DNA of 5,177 nucleotides from Sinorhizobium sp. (GTDB lineage: Bacteria > Pseudomonadota > Alphaproteobacteria > Rhizobiales > Rhizobiaceae): assembly GCA_031178305.1 (NCBI GenBank), contig JAPSJG010000300.1, positions 1-5,177 on the forward strand, written 5' to 3'. A program made the position numbers and the translations under genes. Shown piece after piece: positions 1 to 4,863 of the stretch. The notes below the pieces were generated by a model. It was not told the DNA's origin. It did no database searches and saw only the letters and a list, made by a program, of their open reading frames with translations. Numbering within the stretch: position 1 is the stretch's first letter; every line of letters begins with the position of its first letter.

Positions 1-5
1 TGGTA

Positions 6-32
6 TCACTCCTGTGCTTGTCACAGGAATGA
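6..32. repeat. Intergenic palindrome downstream of csaA
   Basis: Bases 10-16 (TCCTGTG) pair perfectly with 22-28 (CACAGGA) around a 5-base loop. After one mismatch (9/29) the pairing continues with TCA (6-8) against TGA (30-32), so 10 of 11 positions pair. It lies 40-66 bases beyond the csaA stop and has no T-tract on either side, so it is not a classic intrinsic terminator. From memory, palindromes with a CCTGTG...CACAGG core followed by AATGAGG are dispersed between rhizobial genes. That family assignment is recall, not a search. It could also be a simple transcript-end hairpin or a protein-binding site. Confidence 0.55.
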
Positions 33-71
33 GGAAGGCAATGGTCAGGCTGGAAGTCCCGGCAATGCAGT

Positions 72-413
72 TCACATCAGCTTGCTGCCGTTCGGCACCG
101 GCCTTTCGGTCGCGGCAAGCACGATTGCGCCGGCCTCATCCTCGAAACCGAGGGTCAGCACCTCGGAGCGCACCGGGCCGATCTGGCGCGGCGGGAAATT
201 GACGACACCGAGCACCTGCCGGCCGACAAGTTCCTCGGGCTTGTAGTGCATGGTGATCTGGGCCGATGATTTCCTGACGCCAATCTCCGGGCCGAAATCG
301 ATCTTCAACTTGTAGGCAGGCTTGCGCGCCTCCGGAAAGACTTCGGCCTCCAGGATCGTGCCGACACGGATATCGACGCGCTCGAAATCGGAAAATTCAA
401 TGAGTTCCGGCAT
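72..413 (-). CDS. csaA: CsaA-type tRNA-binding-domain protein (putative export chaperone)
   Basis: The product has 113 residues and is essentially one OB-fold tRNA_bind domain, the usual size for CsaA. Visible family blocks are VDIRVGTILEAE (13-24), ARKPAYKLKIDFG (29-41), KSSAQIT (48-54), VVNFPPRQIG (70-79) and SEVLTLG (83-89). CsaA proteins are cytoplasmic dimers; the Bacillus subtilis member has chaperone-like and export-related activity, and the fold is shared with tRNA-binding domains attached to aminoacyl-tRNA synthetases. No synthetase domain is present here. The ATG is preceded by AGGAA (423-419, minus strand) with a 5-base gap, which fixes the start. It follows the LysR gene on the same strand after 86 bases; co-transcription is possible but not shown. 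Family assignment is firm; the cellular role in this organism is inferred. Confidence 0.9.
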   Translation of the reverse strand: MPELIEFSDFERVDIRVGTILEAEVFPEARKPAYKLKIDFGPEIGVRKSSAQITMHYKPEELVGRQVLGVVNFPPRQIGPVRSEVLTLGFEDEAGAIVLAATERPVPNGSKLM

Positions 414-499
414 TACGGTTCCTATCTTCCAAACTCGTTCGCGTCATGAGTTAGCTGAATACGGCGCATTTCGGAAGCACGCGCGACACAGAGGAGCCA

Positions 500-1408
500 C
501 TACTGCAGTTGCGTCTCCCACGGCGGATGCGCAAACTGCTCGACGAGGAAATCGACGAAGGCGCGCACGCGTGGCGACAGGAAGCGGCGATGCGGGTAGA
601 CCACGCTGATCGGCTCGGCCTCCGCGTGGTTGCTGTCAATGAGCAACGATTTCAGGCGGCCAGCGCTGATATCGGGGCCGACGAGAATCTCCGATAGCCG
701 TACGACACCCATGCCGGCAAGCGCGAGCCGACGCAGGGCCTCAGTGCTGTTTGCCTCCACGGAACTTCGAACGCGTATCGACCGGCGTCGACCGCCTTCG
801 TCGAATTCCCAGACGTTGAGGCGACCGCGGGAGGTAATTCCGAGACAGACGTGTTTCTCAAGATCGTCGGGGGTCTGGGGAACACCATATCGCTCCAGAT
901 ACCCGGGCGCCGCGCAGATGATGCGCCGATTGGGCGCGAGTCGTCGCGTGATCAACGTGGAGTCGCTTTGCGCCGCTACGCGCACGGCCACGTCAGCGTC
1001 GCCATTGACGAGATCGACGAGCGCGTCGGTGAAATCCAGCTCGAGTTCTATTGCGGGATACCGGCCGATGAAGGCCGGCAGCATCGGGACGATGAGGCGG
1101 TGACCGAAGGCGCTTGGAAGGCTGACGCGCAGCCGACCGCGCGGCTCGGCGCCCGGCTGGATTGCAAGTTCGGCCTCCTCCAAGTCGCTGAGGATGCGGC
1201 GGGTCGACCCCGCGAAAGCGTGCCCCTCCGCCGTGAGGCTGATGCTGCGGGTCGAGCGTTGCAGCAGCCTCACGCCAAGCCGAGCTTCGAGCCGGCCGAC
1301 AATCTTGCTTACGGCCGAGGGCGTCATCCTGAGACGCCGCGCCGCTGCGGAAAAATCCCCCTCCTCGACAACGGCGAGAAACACCGCCATGGCCTCCTGT
1401 CGATCCAT
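500..1408 (-). CDS. LysR-family transcriptional regulator
   Basis: The product has 302 residues, the normal LysR length. Residues about 1-60 are the winged helix-turn-helix: the FLAVVEEGDFSAAARRL stretch (10-26), then TPSAVSKIVGRLEARLGVRLLQRSTR (29-54, only named by position as the recognition helix and wing). A linker helix follows to about residue 85, then a two-lobed effector domain (about 90-295) with GRLRVSLPSAFG (91-102) and the ADVAVRV strand (138-144). The sequence resembles the large CrgA/DsdC-like subgroup, whose effectors vary too widely to predict one. The ATG has only a weak GGAA about 9 bases upstream. It is divergent from the 52-residue ORF at 1521-1679 with 112 bases between starts, the classic layout for a LysR regulator and its target. 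Downstream, on the same strand, lies csaA. Effector and targets are unknown. Confidence 0.93.
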   Translation of the reverse strand: MDRQEAMAVFLAVVEEGDFSAAARRLRMTPSAVSKIVGRLEARLGVRLLQRSTRSISLTAEGHAFAGSTRRILSDLEEAELAIQPGAEPRGRLRVSLPSAFGHRLIVPMLPAFIGRYPAIELELDFTDALVDLVNGDADVAVRVAAQSDSTLITRRLAPNRRIICAAPGYLERYGVPQTPDDLEKHVCLGITSRGRLNVWEFDEGGRRRSIRVRSSVEANSTEALRRLALAGMGVVRLSEILVGPDISAGRLKSLLIDSNHAEAEPISVVYPHRRFLSPRVRAFVDFLVEQFAHPPWETQLQ

Positions 1409-1520
1409 TGCATCTATTCCAAATCGTCACAGATGAACGGAAGCTAGCACGGATTATCGCCGGCAGCGACTGCCCTTATCGTTCTCGTGTCGTCAACTTT
1501 GAGATCGGCGGAGAAAGTCG
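1409..1520. promoter_or_regulatory. Divergent promoter region, LysR gene / 52-residue ORF
   Basis: These 112 bases separate two divergent starts and should hold both promoters. A T-N11-A LysR-type motif with inner dyad TCA-CAGA-TGA is at 1424-1436, 16 bases before the LysR start, where autoregulatory sites are often found. Two TTATCG copies (1454-1459 and 1476-1481) lie 22 bases apart, about two helical turns. No clear -35/-10 pair was found on either strand. T-N11-A is a loose motif that occurs often by chance, so the site is only a candidate. Confidence 0.35.
1510..1514 (+). promoter_or_regulatory. Ribosome binding site of the 52-residue ORF
   Basis: GGAGA lies 6 bases before the ATG at 1521. 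It is as strong as any Shine-Dalgarno in the window and is the main reason for calling the small ORF that follows. Confidence 0.55.
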
Positions 1521-1679
1521 ATGCACGAACAGAAGCGGGAAATCCTCGACGGCCAGCAGCTTCATGCTCTGGCGCGCCGGCAACGCAGCGCGGCAATTGG
1601 CAAGATCTGTGTTCTTGCGATCCGCTCGGTGCTCCGCCCTCTGTTCGGATACGATAAGGCATTCTCCCGCGACACCTGA
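1521..1679 (+). CDS. Small hypothetical protein, 52 residues, divergent from LysR gene
   Basis: I do not recognise this protein. The ORF runs from ATG (1521) to TGA (1677-1679). Support: a GGAGA ribosome binding site at ideal distance; by hand count 37 of 52 codons end in G or C, typical of real genes here; and the position in a 320-base gap otherwise free of genes. The N-terminal part (about 1-23) is hydrophilic and helix-prone (MHEQKREILDGQQ then ALARRQR). Residues 24-43 (AAIGKICVLAIRSVLRPLFG) form an amphipathic or weakly hydrophobic segment with basic residues, which could touch a membrane or a partner protein but is too charged for a confident transmembrane helix. The tail is polar. There is one Cys (30). 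It is divergent from the LysR gene and convergent with proC (49 bases between stops). A LysR-controlled small protein is a reasonable inference; a chance ORF remains possible. Confidence 0.5.
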   Translation: MHEQKREILDGQQLHALARRQRSAAIGKICVLAIRSVLRPLFGYDKAFSRDT

Positions 1680-1728
1680 GAACGGAGCATCGTAGATAGT
1701 TGAGCGGCTTGGTCGAAGTCGCGACGTC

Positions 1729-2550
1729 CTAGGAGCCGGCCAGTTCTTCGGCGCGCTTGCGGGCGGCCGCGATGGCCTTGTCGAAAAGCGGCTGCATGCC
1801 GTCCTCCGCCATAAGCACGGCGAGCGCGGCCGCCGTGGTGCCGCCGGGCGAGGTCACGTTCTGCCGCAAGCGTGCGGCATCGTCGGGGGACTGATGCAGG
1901 AGTTCACCAGCCCCCGCGACGGTTTCCCGAGCAAGCCGCATGGCGAGGTCCGCCTCCAGGCCAAGCTTGCGCCCGGCCTCCGCCATGCACTCGACGAGAT
2001 AGAAGACATAGGCCGGGCCGCTACCGGACAGGGCGGTCACCGCATCGATATCCGCTTCGCTCGAAACCCATTGGACCGGGCCGCTGACATTCAGCAAATC
2101 ATGGACGAGTGCGCGCTGTTGTTCCGTCACCCGCGCATTGGAGAAGGCGCCAGTCACGCCGCGACCGATCAGCGCCGGCGTGTTCGGCATCGCCCGCACA
2201 ATCGCCGCCTCGCCGAGGTGGCTCTCGATGAAGCCGAGCGTCTTGCCGGCGGCAACGGAAACGATCACCGTCCGAGGGCCGACGAGGCCTTTCAAGGGCG
2301 GCAGCGCCGCATCCATGACCTGCGGCTTCACGGCAAGGAACAGGACATCCGCCTCGATGCCCTCGGGCACGGAGGTTGCGTGGCGCACACCGTTGTCAGA
2401 GATCAGTTTGGCCATGGCGGGAGGCGGTCCCGGATCGATGATGAGGACCTCGCCGCCGCTGACACCGCTCTTCAGCCAGCCGCCGAGCATCGCGCCGCCC
2501 ATGTTGCCGGCACCGACGAGGACGATCGGACCGGAAAGCGCTGCACTCAT
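1729..2550 (-). CDS. proC: Pyrroline-5-carboxylate reductase
   Basis: Catalyses the last step of proline synthesis, reducing 1-pyrroline-5-carboxylate to L-proline with NAD(P)H, in the cytoplasm. The product has 273 residues, the normal family length. The Rossmann nucleotide-binding loop GAGNMGGAM is at 13-21, followed by AVKPQ (73-77) and RAMPNTPALIGRG (119-131). The C-terminal dimerisation and substrate domain carries TALSGSGPAYVF (172-183) and the P5CR signature NVTSPGGTTAAAL (231-243). All landmark residues are present, so the enzyme should be active. The frame stays open upstream to 2718, but the start at 2550 is chosen because the homologous protein begins just there and a strong GGAGAGG precedes it. 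It is the second gene of a tight pair with the YbjN-domain gene, with one base between that stop and this ATG. Confidence 0.97.
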   Translation of the reverse strand: MSAALSGPIVLVGAGNMGGAMLGGWLKSGVSGGEVLIIDPGPPPAMAKLISDNGVRHATSVPEGIEADVLFLAVKPQVMDAALPPLKGLVGPRTVIVSVAAGKTLGFIESHLGEAAIVRAMPNTPALIGRGVTGAFSNARVTEQQRALVHDLLNVSGPVQWVSSEADIDAVTALSGSGPAYVFYLVECMAEAGRKLGLEADLAMRLARETVAGAGELLHQSPDDAARLRQNVTSPGGTTAAALAVLMAEDGMQPLFDKAIAAARKRAEELAGS

Positions 2551-2551
2551 C

Positions 2552-3052
2552 TCAAGCCTCTCCAACGGTTTCGAACAGCACCGTATCGACAGCGCGCTGC
2601 GCGTCCATGCCGGACCAGACGACGAACTGGAACGCCTGGTAATAGGATTCGCAGGCATCGAGCGCGCTCGATAGCAACACCTCGACTTGCCGGTTCGTCG
2701 GCTCCGCACCGCCGGCAAGCAACAGAGATTGCCGGAAGATGATGACCTCTTCTTGGCGCCAGAGGTCGAAATGTCCCATCAGCACTTGGCCGTTGATCTG
2801 CGAGAGCAGCCGGATCACCTCGTTGACCCGGCTTTCGGGAACCTTGACGTCGAAGGCGCAGGCAAGATGCAGAGCCTCGAACTCTTCCATCCAGGAGAAG
2901 GACACGTGATAGTCCGCCCATCGCCCCTCGACCGTCATGGCGATCTCGTCTTCGCCTGACCGCTCGAACGACCAGTCATTATTGGCGGCAACGAATTCGA
3001 TCATATCGACCGGATTGGATTGGCGCTCGACTTCCACTTCCAAAAGGCTCAT
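2552..3052 (-). CDS. YbjN-domain protein
   Basis: The product has 166 residues and matches the YbjN family (DUF/PF10722 type). It has no signal peptide or membrane segment and should be cytoplasmic. The pattern is typical: an N-terminal helix NPVDMIEFVAANNDWSFER (13-31), alternating strands with EIAMTVEGRWADYHVSFSW (36-54), a second strand block LHLACAFDVKVPESR (61-75), a helix VNEVIRLLSQINGQV (76-90), the GHFDLW motif (93-98) and EVIIFRQSLLLAGG (102-115), then a helical C-terminus. The overall fold of the family recalls type III secretion chaperones. E. coli YbjN has been linked to stress and motility phenotypes, but its biochemical role is unknown. AAGGTGA 7-10 bases upstream supports this ATG. 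It is the first gene of the pair with proC and follows a 475-base intergenic region that must hold the promoter. A regulatory or chaperone role is inference only. Confidence 0.88.
   Translation of the reverse strand: MSLLEVEVERQSNPVDMIEFVAANNDWSFERSGEDEIAMTVEGRWADYHVSFSWMEEFEALHLACAFDVKVPESRVNEVIRLLSQINGQVLMGHFDLWRQEEVIIFRQSLLLAGGAEPTNRQVEVLLSSALDACESYYQAFQFVVWSGMDAQRAVDTVLFETVGEA
2557..2563 (-). promoter_or_regulatory. Ribosome binding site of proC within the 3' end of the YbjN gene
   Basis: On the minus strand GGAGAGG sits 6 bases before the proC ATG (2550) and inside the last codons of the upstream gene, whose TGA occupies 2554-2552. The junction reads TGA-G-ATG. This decides the proC start against the longer open frame and implies translational coupling of the two genes. 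Confidence 0.75.
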
Positions 3053-3232
3053 GCATCACCTTGAAGGCACGGCACGGGCGCGCAAAGCCACGTTCACACG
3101 ACGCAACGCTGCAAACCCAAACACCGGATACGGACACTATGATTGCTGGACCCGCGACCACCCTGGCTGACTTACCCTGCCCGGAGCTTGCGCGGCCCGT
3201 TTCGAATCATCATTTAAAATCAGTGTATAACG

Positions 3233-3344
3233 GCAGAGTCTGCCTGCCAGCCCCCAAGCTGAAAATTTAGAGGGGCGAGCGGTCTTCCCGTTGCGATTTC
3301 GATTCAGCACGGATGCTTAACCGACTCTGCGATAAGGCTTTTTT
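3233..3344 (+). ncRNA. Candidate structured small RNA
   Basis: GCAGAGTC (3233-3240) and GACTCTGC (3323-3330) are perfect reverse complements and would close a 98-base structure. Inside are GCCCC/GGGGC (3250-3254 with 3272-3276), a weaker stem around 3278-3297 and AGCA-CGGA-TGCT (3306-3317). Eight bases after the closing stem comes T6 (3339-3344). A TATAAC -10-like box is at 3226-3231, but there is no good -35, and a start placed 6-8 bases after that box would trim the closing stem. It does not match any RNA family I can name. It may equally be DNA-level inverted repeats in a control region. Confidence 0.25.
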
Positions 3345-3348
3345 GGCA

Positions 3349-3403
3349 GTGTCCACAGGTGGAAAACTTTTCAGGATTTGTTAACCCTGACGATTGTGGA
3401 CCG
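3349..3403. promoter_or_regulatory. DnaA-like boxes and CtrA-like box
   Basis: GTGTCCACA (3349-3357) matches the DnaA consensus TTATCCACA at 7 of 9 bases. Directly abutting on the other strand, GGTGGAAAA (3358-3366) matches TGTGGATAA at 7 of 9. Together they contain the palindrome TCCAC-AG-GTGGA (3352-3363). A weaker 6/9 box is at 3395-3403. TTCA-N7-TTAAC at 3370-3385 matches the CtrA consensus TTAA-N7-TTAAC at 8 of 9 bases with exact spacing. These are motif matches by eye; none is perfect, and binding is unproven. Confidence 0.35.
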
Positions 3404-3429
3404 GCCGTCAGTGCAAGCTCGTCGACCAT

Positions 3430-3462
3430 GGGCGCGAACCAAGGCGCAGCCGCGCCGCGCCC
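3430..3462. repeat. GC-rich nested hairpin
   Basis: GGGCGCG (3430-3436) is the exact reverse complement of CGCGCCC (3456-3462). Between them GGCGC (3443-3447) can pair with GCGCC (3452-3456) around AGCC; the two stems share base 3456, so they compete there. No T-run follows on either strand. It lies 66-98 bases beyond the UbiK-like stop and may be a transcript-end structure. Confidence 0.4.
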
Positions 3463-3485
3463 TAATATGTCGATTACAATTTATC

Positions 3486-3517
3486 GAGAATGCGCGATTC
3501 TCTCGGTAGCGGAGAGA
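3486..3517 (-). terminator. Possible terminator or 3' hairpin of the UbiK-like gene
   Basis: On the minus strand, 10 bases after the stop codon, TCTCTC (3517-3512) pairs with GAGAGA (3504-3499) around 7 bases. A second stem, GAGAAT (3502-3497) with ATTCTC (3491-3486), shares bases 3499-3502 with the first, so only one can form. An A/T-rich stretch (GATAAATTGTA) follows rather than a T-run, so intrinsic termination would be weak. Confidence 0.35.
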
Positions 3518-3527
3518 TGCACGTCGC

Positions 3528-3815
3528 CTACTTGCCCGTCGTCACTGCGCCGGGCAGCGGACCGGCCGCAGCGAGGCGTGCTTCCAATGCTTCGAGGCGG
3601 GCACGCAGCACATCATTCTCGTCGCGCGCCCTGGCGGCCATCTCCCGAACGGCTTCGAATTCTTCGCGCTTGACGACATCGAGCGAGTTCAGCCAGCCTT
3701 CGGCCTGAGCACGAAATGCCGCCTCGACCTCGCGACGGACACCCTGGGCCGCGCCAGCGGCATCCGTCATCAGCTTGGCGAAATCATCGAGAATACGGTT
3801 GGCGCCTGTGCTCAT
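3528..3815 (-). CDS. UbiK/BMFP-family accessory protein
   Basis: The product has 95 residues, the family's usual size (PF04380, formerly YqiC or BMFP). The N-terminus is an amphipathic helix (NRILDDFAKLMTDAAGAAQG, 6-25). The family's central block WLNSLDVVKREEFEAVREM (41-59) contains the diagnostic LD-V-REEF pattern. Residues about 52-83 form a coiled coil (heptads through ENDVLRARLEALEARL). Enterobacterial UbiK supports aerobic ubiquinone synthesis with UbiJ, and purified members fuse membranes in vitro. The ATG at 3815 is preferred over an in-frame ATG at 3842 because GGGAG precedes the former at about 9 bases and nothing suitable precedes the latter. It is divergent from lgt with 190 bases between starts. 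The role in ubiquinone synthesis here is inferred from the family. Confidence 0.88.
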   Translation of the reverse strand: MSTGANRILDDFAKLMTDAAGAAQGVRREVEAAFRAQAEGWLNSLDVVKREEFEAVREMAARARDENDVLRARLEALEARLAAAGPLPGAVTTGK

Positions 3816-3849
3816 CGTCCTGATCTCCCTTTCGGCTCCCATTCGAAGC

Positions 3850-3873
3850 CCAGAAATTTACATGAATTTCAGG
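3850..3873. promoter_or_regulatory. 24-base palindrome, possible operator
   Basis: GAAATT (3853-3858) and AATTTC (3865-3870) are perfect inverted repeats around TACATG. After one mismatch, CC (3850-3851) pairs with GG (3872-3873). It lies 35-58 bases upstream of the UbiK-like start and overlaps the transcription start predicted from the promoter at 3871-3899. Size and symmetry fit a dimeric repressor site; the repressor is unknown. Confidence 0.4.
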
Positions 3874-3899
3874 TAGGATCGCCGGAGAGAGGATGCAAG
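3871..3899 (-). promoter_or_regulatory. Candidate sigma-70 promoter of the UbiK-like gene
   Basis: On the minus strand CTTGCA (3899-3894), 17 bases, then CTACCT (3876-3871). Each hexamer matches 4 of 6 bases of the rhizobial CTTGAC / CTATAT consensus. The start would fall near 3864, giving a leader of about 50 bases. Confidence 0.35.
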
Positions 3900-3939
3900 G
3901 AAATAAAGCACGCGAACGGCTCGGTGGCAGCGCTGGTGA

Positions 3940-3968
3940 CTTGACCCCAGCGAATTCGATCGCCATGT
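3940..3968 (+). promoter_or_regulatory. Candidate sigma-70 promoter of lgt
   Basis: A perfect rhizobial -35, CTTGAC (3940-3945), is followed after exactly 17 bases by CCATGT (3963-3968), 4 of 6 to CTATAT. Transcription would start near 3975, leaving a leader of about 30 bases before the TTG start of lgt. This also supports the late start of lgt. Confidence 0.5.
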
Positions 3969-4005
3969 TCCGCCAAAACAATCGGTCCGGCCACGAGAAA
4001 AAACC

Positions 4006-4851
4006 TTGGAAACTCTAGCGACTCGCCTCGCAATTCTCCCGTTCCCCGAAATCGACCCCGTCATCTTCACCATCGGGCCTCTCGCCGTGCGCTGGTACGG
4101 CCTCGCCTATGTCGCCGGCATCCTGCTCGGCTGGTTTTATGCCAGGCGCATCCTTCAGAACCCTGGGATCTGGCGCAACGGCAACCCTGCTCTCAGCTCC
4201 ACGCAACTCGACGATTTCCTGCTCTGGGCGGCCGGTGGCATCGTGCTAGGCGGGCGCATTGGTTATATCCTCTTCTACGACTTCGAGGCCGTCCTTCGGG
4301 ATCCGATCCGGGCGTTAGAAATCTGGAACGGCGGCATGTCCTTCCACGGTGGTCTGCTCGGCACCACGCTTGCGATAATCATTTTTGCCCGCAGACATGC
4401 GATTGCGGTGTGGAGCCTGCTCGACGTTGTGGCCGCCGTTGTCCCGATCGGCCTCTTCTTCGGCCGAATCGCCAATTTCATCAATGGCGAGCTCTGGGGT
4501 CGCCTGTCCTCGATGCCATGGGCGATCGTCTTCCCGACGGGAGGACCGTTTGCGCGCCACCCGAGTCAACTCTACGAGGCCGCGCTCGAAGGCATCTTGC
4601 TTCTGGCGGTGCTCGCCTATTTCGTCTATCTCCGGAAAGCGCTGAAAAGCCCGGGACTCGTTACCGGCATCTTCGTCTGCGGCTATGCGGCGAGCCGCAT
4701 CTTCGTCGAGTTCTTCCGCGAACCGGACCCGCAGATCGGCTATCTTTTCGGTGGCTGGCTGACCATGGGCATGCTCCTCTCGGCCCCGATGGCGATTGCC
4801 GGAATATGGTCCATCTTCCGGGCACGGCGGGCGGCAGCTATCGCCACATGA
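4006..4851 (+). CDS. lgt: Prolipoprotein diacylglyceryl transferase
   Basis: Inner-membrane enzyme that moves a diacylglyceryl group from phosphatidylglycerol to the lipobox cysteine of prolipoproteins, the first step of lipoprotein maturation. The product has 281 residues with about seven hydrophobic segments. The Lgt signature GRIANFINGELWG is at 153-165. Aligned by eye with E. coli Lgt, the key residues are present: Tyr31 (Y26), His114 in MSFHGG (H103), Arg154 (R143), Asn157 (N146), Glu162 (E151) and Arg231 (R239). A loop of about 25 residues found in E. coli before the RHPSQLYE block is absent (block here at 184-191). The start is TTG: the first in-frame ATG is codon 111, the N-terminal METLATRLAILPFP fits rhizobial homologues, and a GAGAA lies about 8 bases upstream. 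The next gene follows after 12 bases, so they are likely co-transcribed. Confidence 0.96.
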   Translation: METLATRLAILPFPEIDPVIFTIGPLAVRWYGLAYVAGILLGWFYARRILQNPGIWRNGNPALSSTQLDDFLLWAAGGIVLGGRIGYILFYDFEAVLRDPIRALEIWNGGMSFHGGLLGTTLAIIIFARRHAIAVWSLLDVVAAVVPIGLFFGRIANFINGELWGRLSSMPWAIVFPTGGPFARHPSQLYEAALEGILLLAVLAYFVYLRKALKSPGLVTGIFVCGYAASRIFVEFFREPDPQIGYLFGGWLTMGMLLSAPMAIAGIWSIFRARRAAAIAT

Positions 4852-4863
4852 TTGGACGGATGC

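Larger units (their letters stand above)
3053..3527. other. 475-base intergenic region rich in motifs, no convincing protein gene
   Basis: Lies upstream of the YbjN-proC pair and downstream of the UbiK-like gene. It should contain the YbjN promoter, though I could not find a good -35/-10 for it. Open frames here (for example a TTG-started one at 3061-3270, +) lack ribosome binding sites and recognisable domains. What it does hold: five GANTC sites (3204, 3236, 3301, 3323, 3496), DnaA-like boxes at 3349-3366 and 3395-3403, a near-consensus CtrA box at 3370-3385, an 8-base inverted repeat at 3233/3323 followed by a T6 run, and hairpins at 3430-3462 and 3486-3517. These are listed separately. 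Confidence 0.7.

Noticed and set aside
851..1447. 198-residue open frame (+) opposite the LysR gene
   Set aside because: Antisense shadow; the LysR reading has a full family match.
2551..2718. N-terminal extension of proC by 56 residues
   Set aside because: The frame is open but overlaps the YbjN gene, has Arg/Ser-rich shadow composition, and the Rossmann motif and ribosome site fit the start at 2550.
1894..2742. 282-residue open frame (+) opposite proC and the YbjN gene
   Set aside because: Antisense shadow of two well-supported genes; Arg/His/Ala-rich with no family features.
3200..3210. TTCGAATC, like a tRNA T-loop
   Set aside because: The flanking bases cannot form a T-arm, and no acceptor or anticodon arm is present on either strand.
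3061..3270. 69-residue open frame (+) divergent from the YbjN gene
   Set aside because: Begins at TTG with no ribosome site; an internal ATG at 3139 has only a distant GGATA. No recognisable domain, low-complexity start, and it overlaps the likely YbjN promoter.
3204..3403. Chromosomal replication origin
   Set aside because: The motifs are suggestive, but the DnaA boxes are degenerate and few, there is no clear unwinding region, and the neighbours are not the usual alphaproteobacterial oriC genes. Kept only as a motif cluster.
3359..3673. 104-residue open frame (+) starting at GTG 3359
   Set aside because: Overlaps the UbiK-like gene on the other strand, has no ribosome site and no domain.
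3816..3842. N-terminal extension of the UbiK-like protein to an ATG at 3842
   Set aside because: No ribosome site before 3842; GGGAG at good distance supports 3815, and family members begin there.
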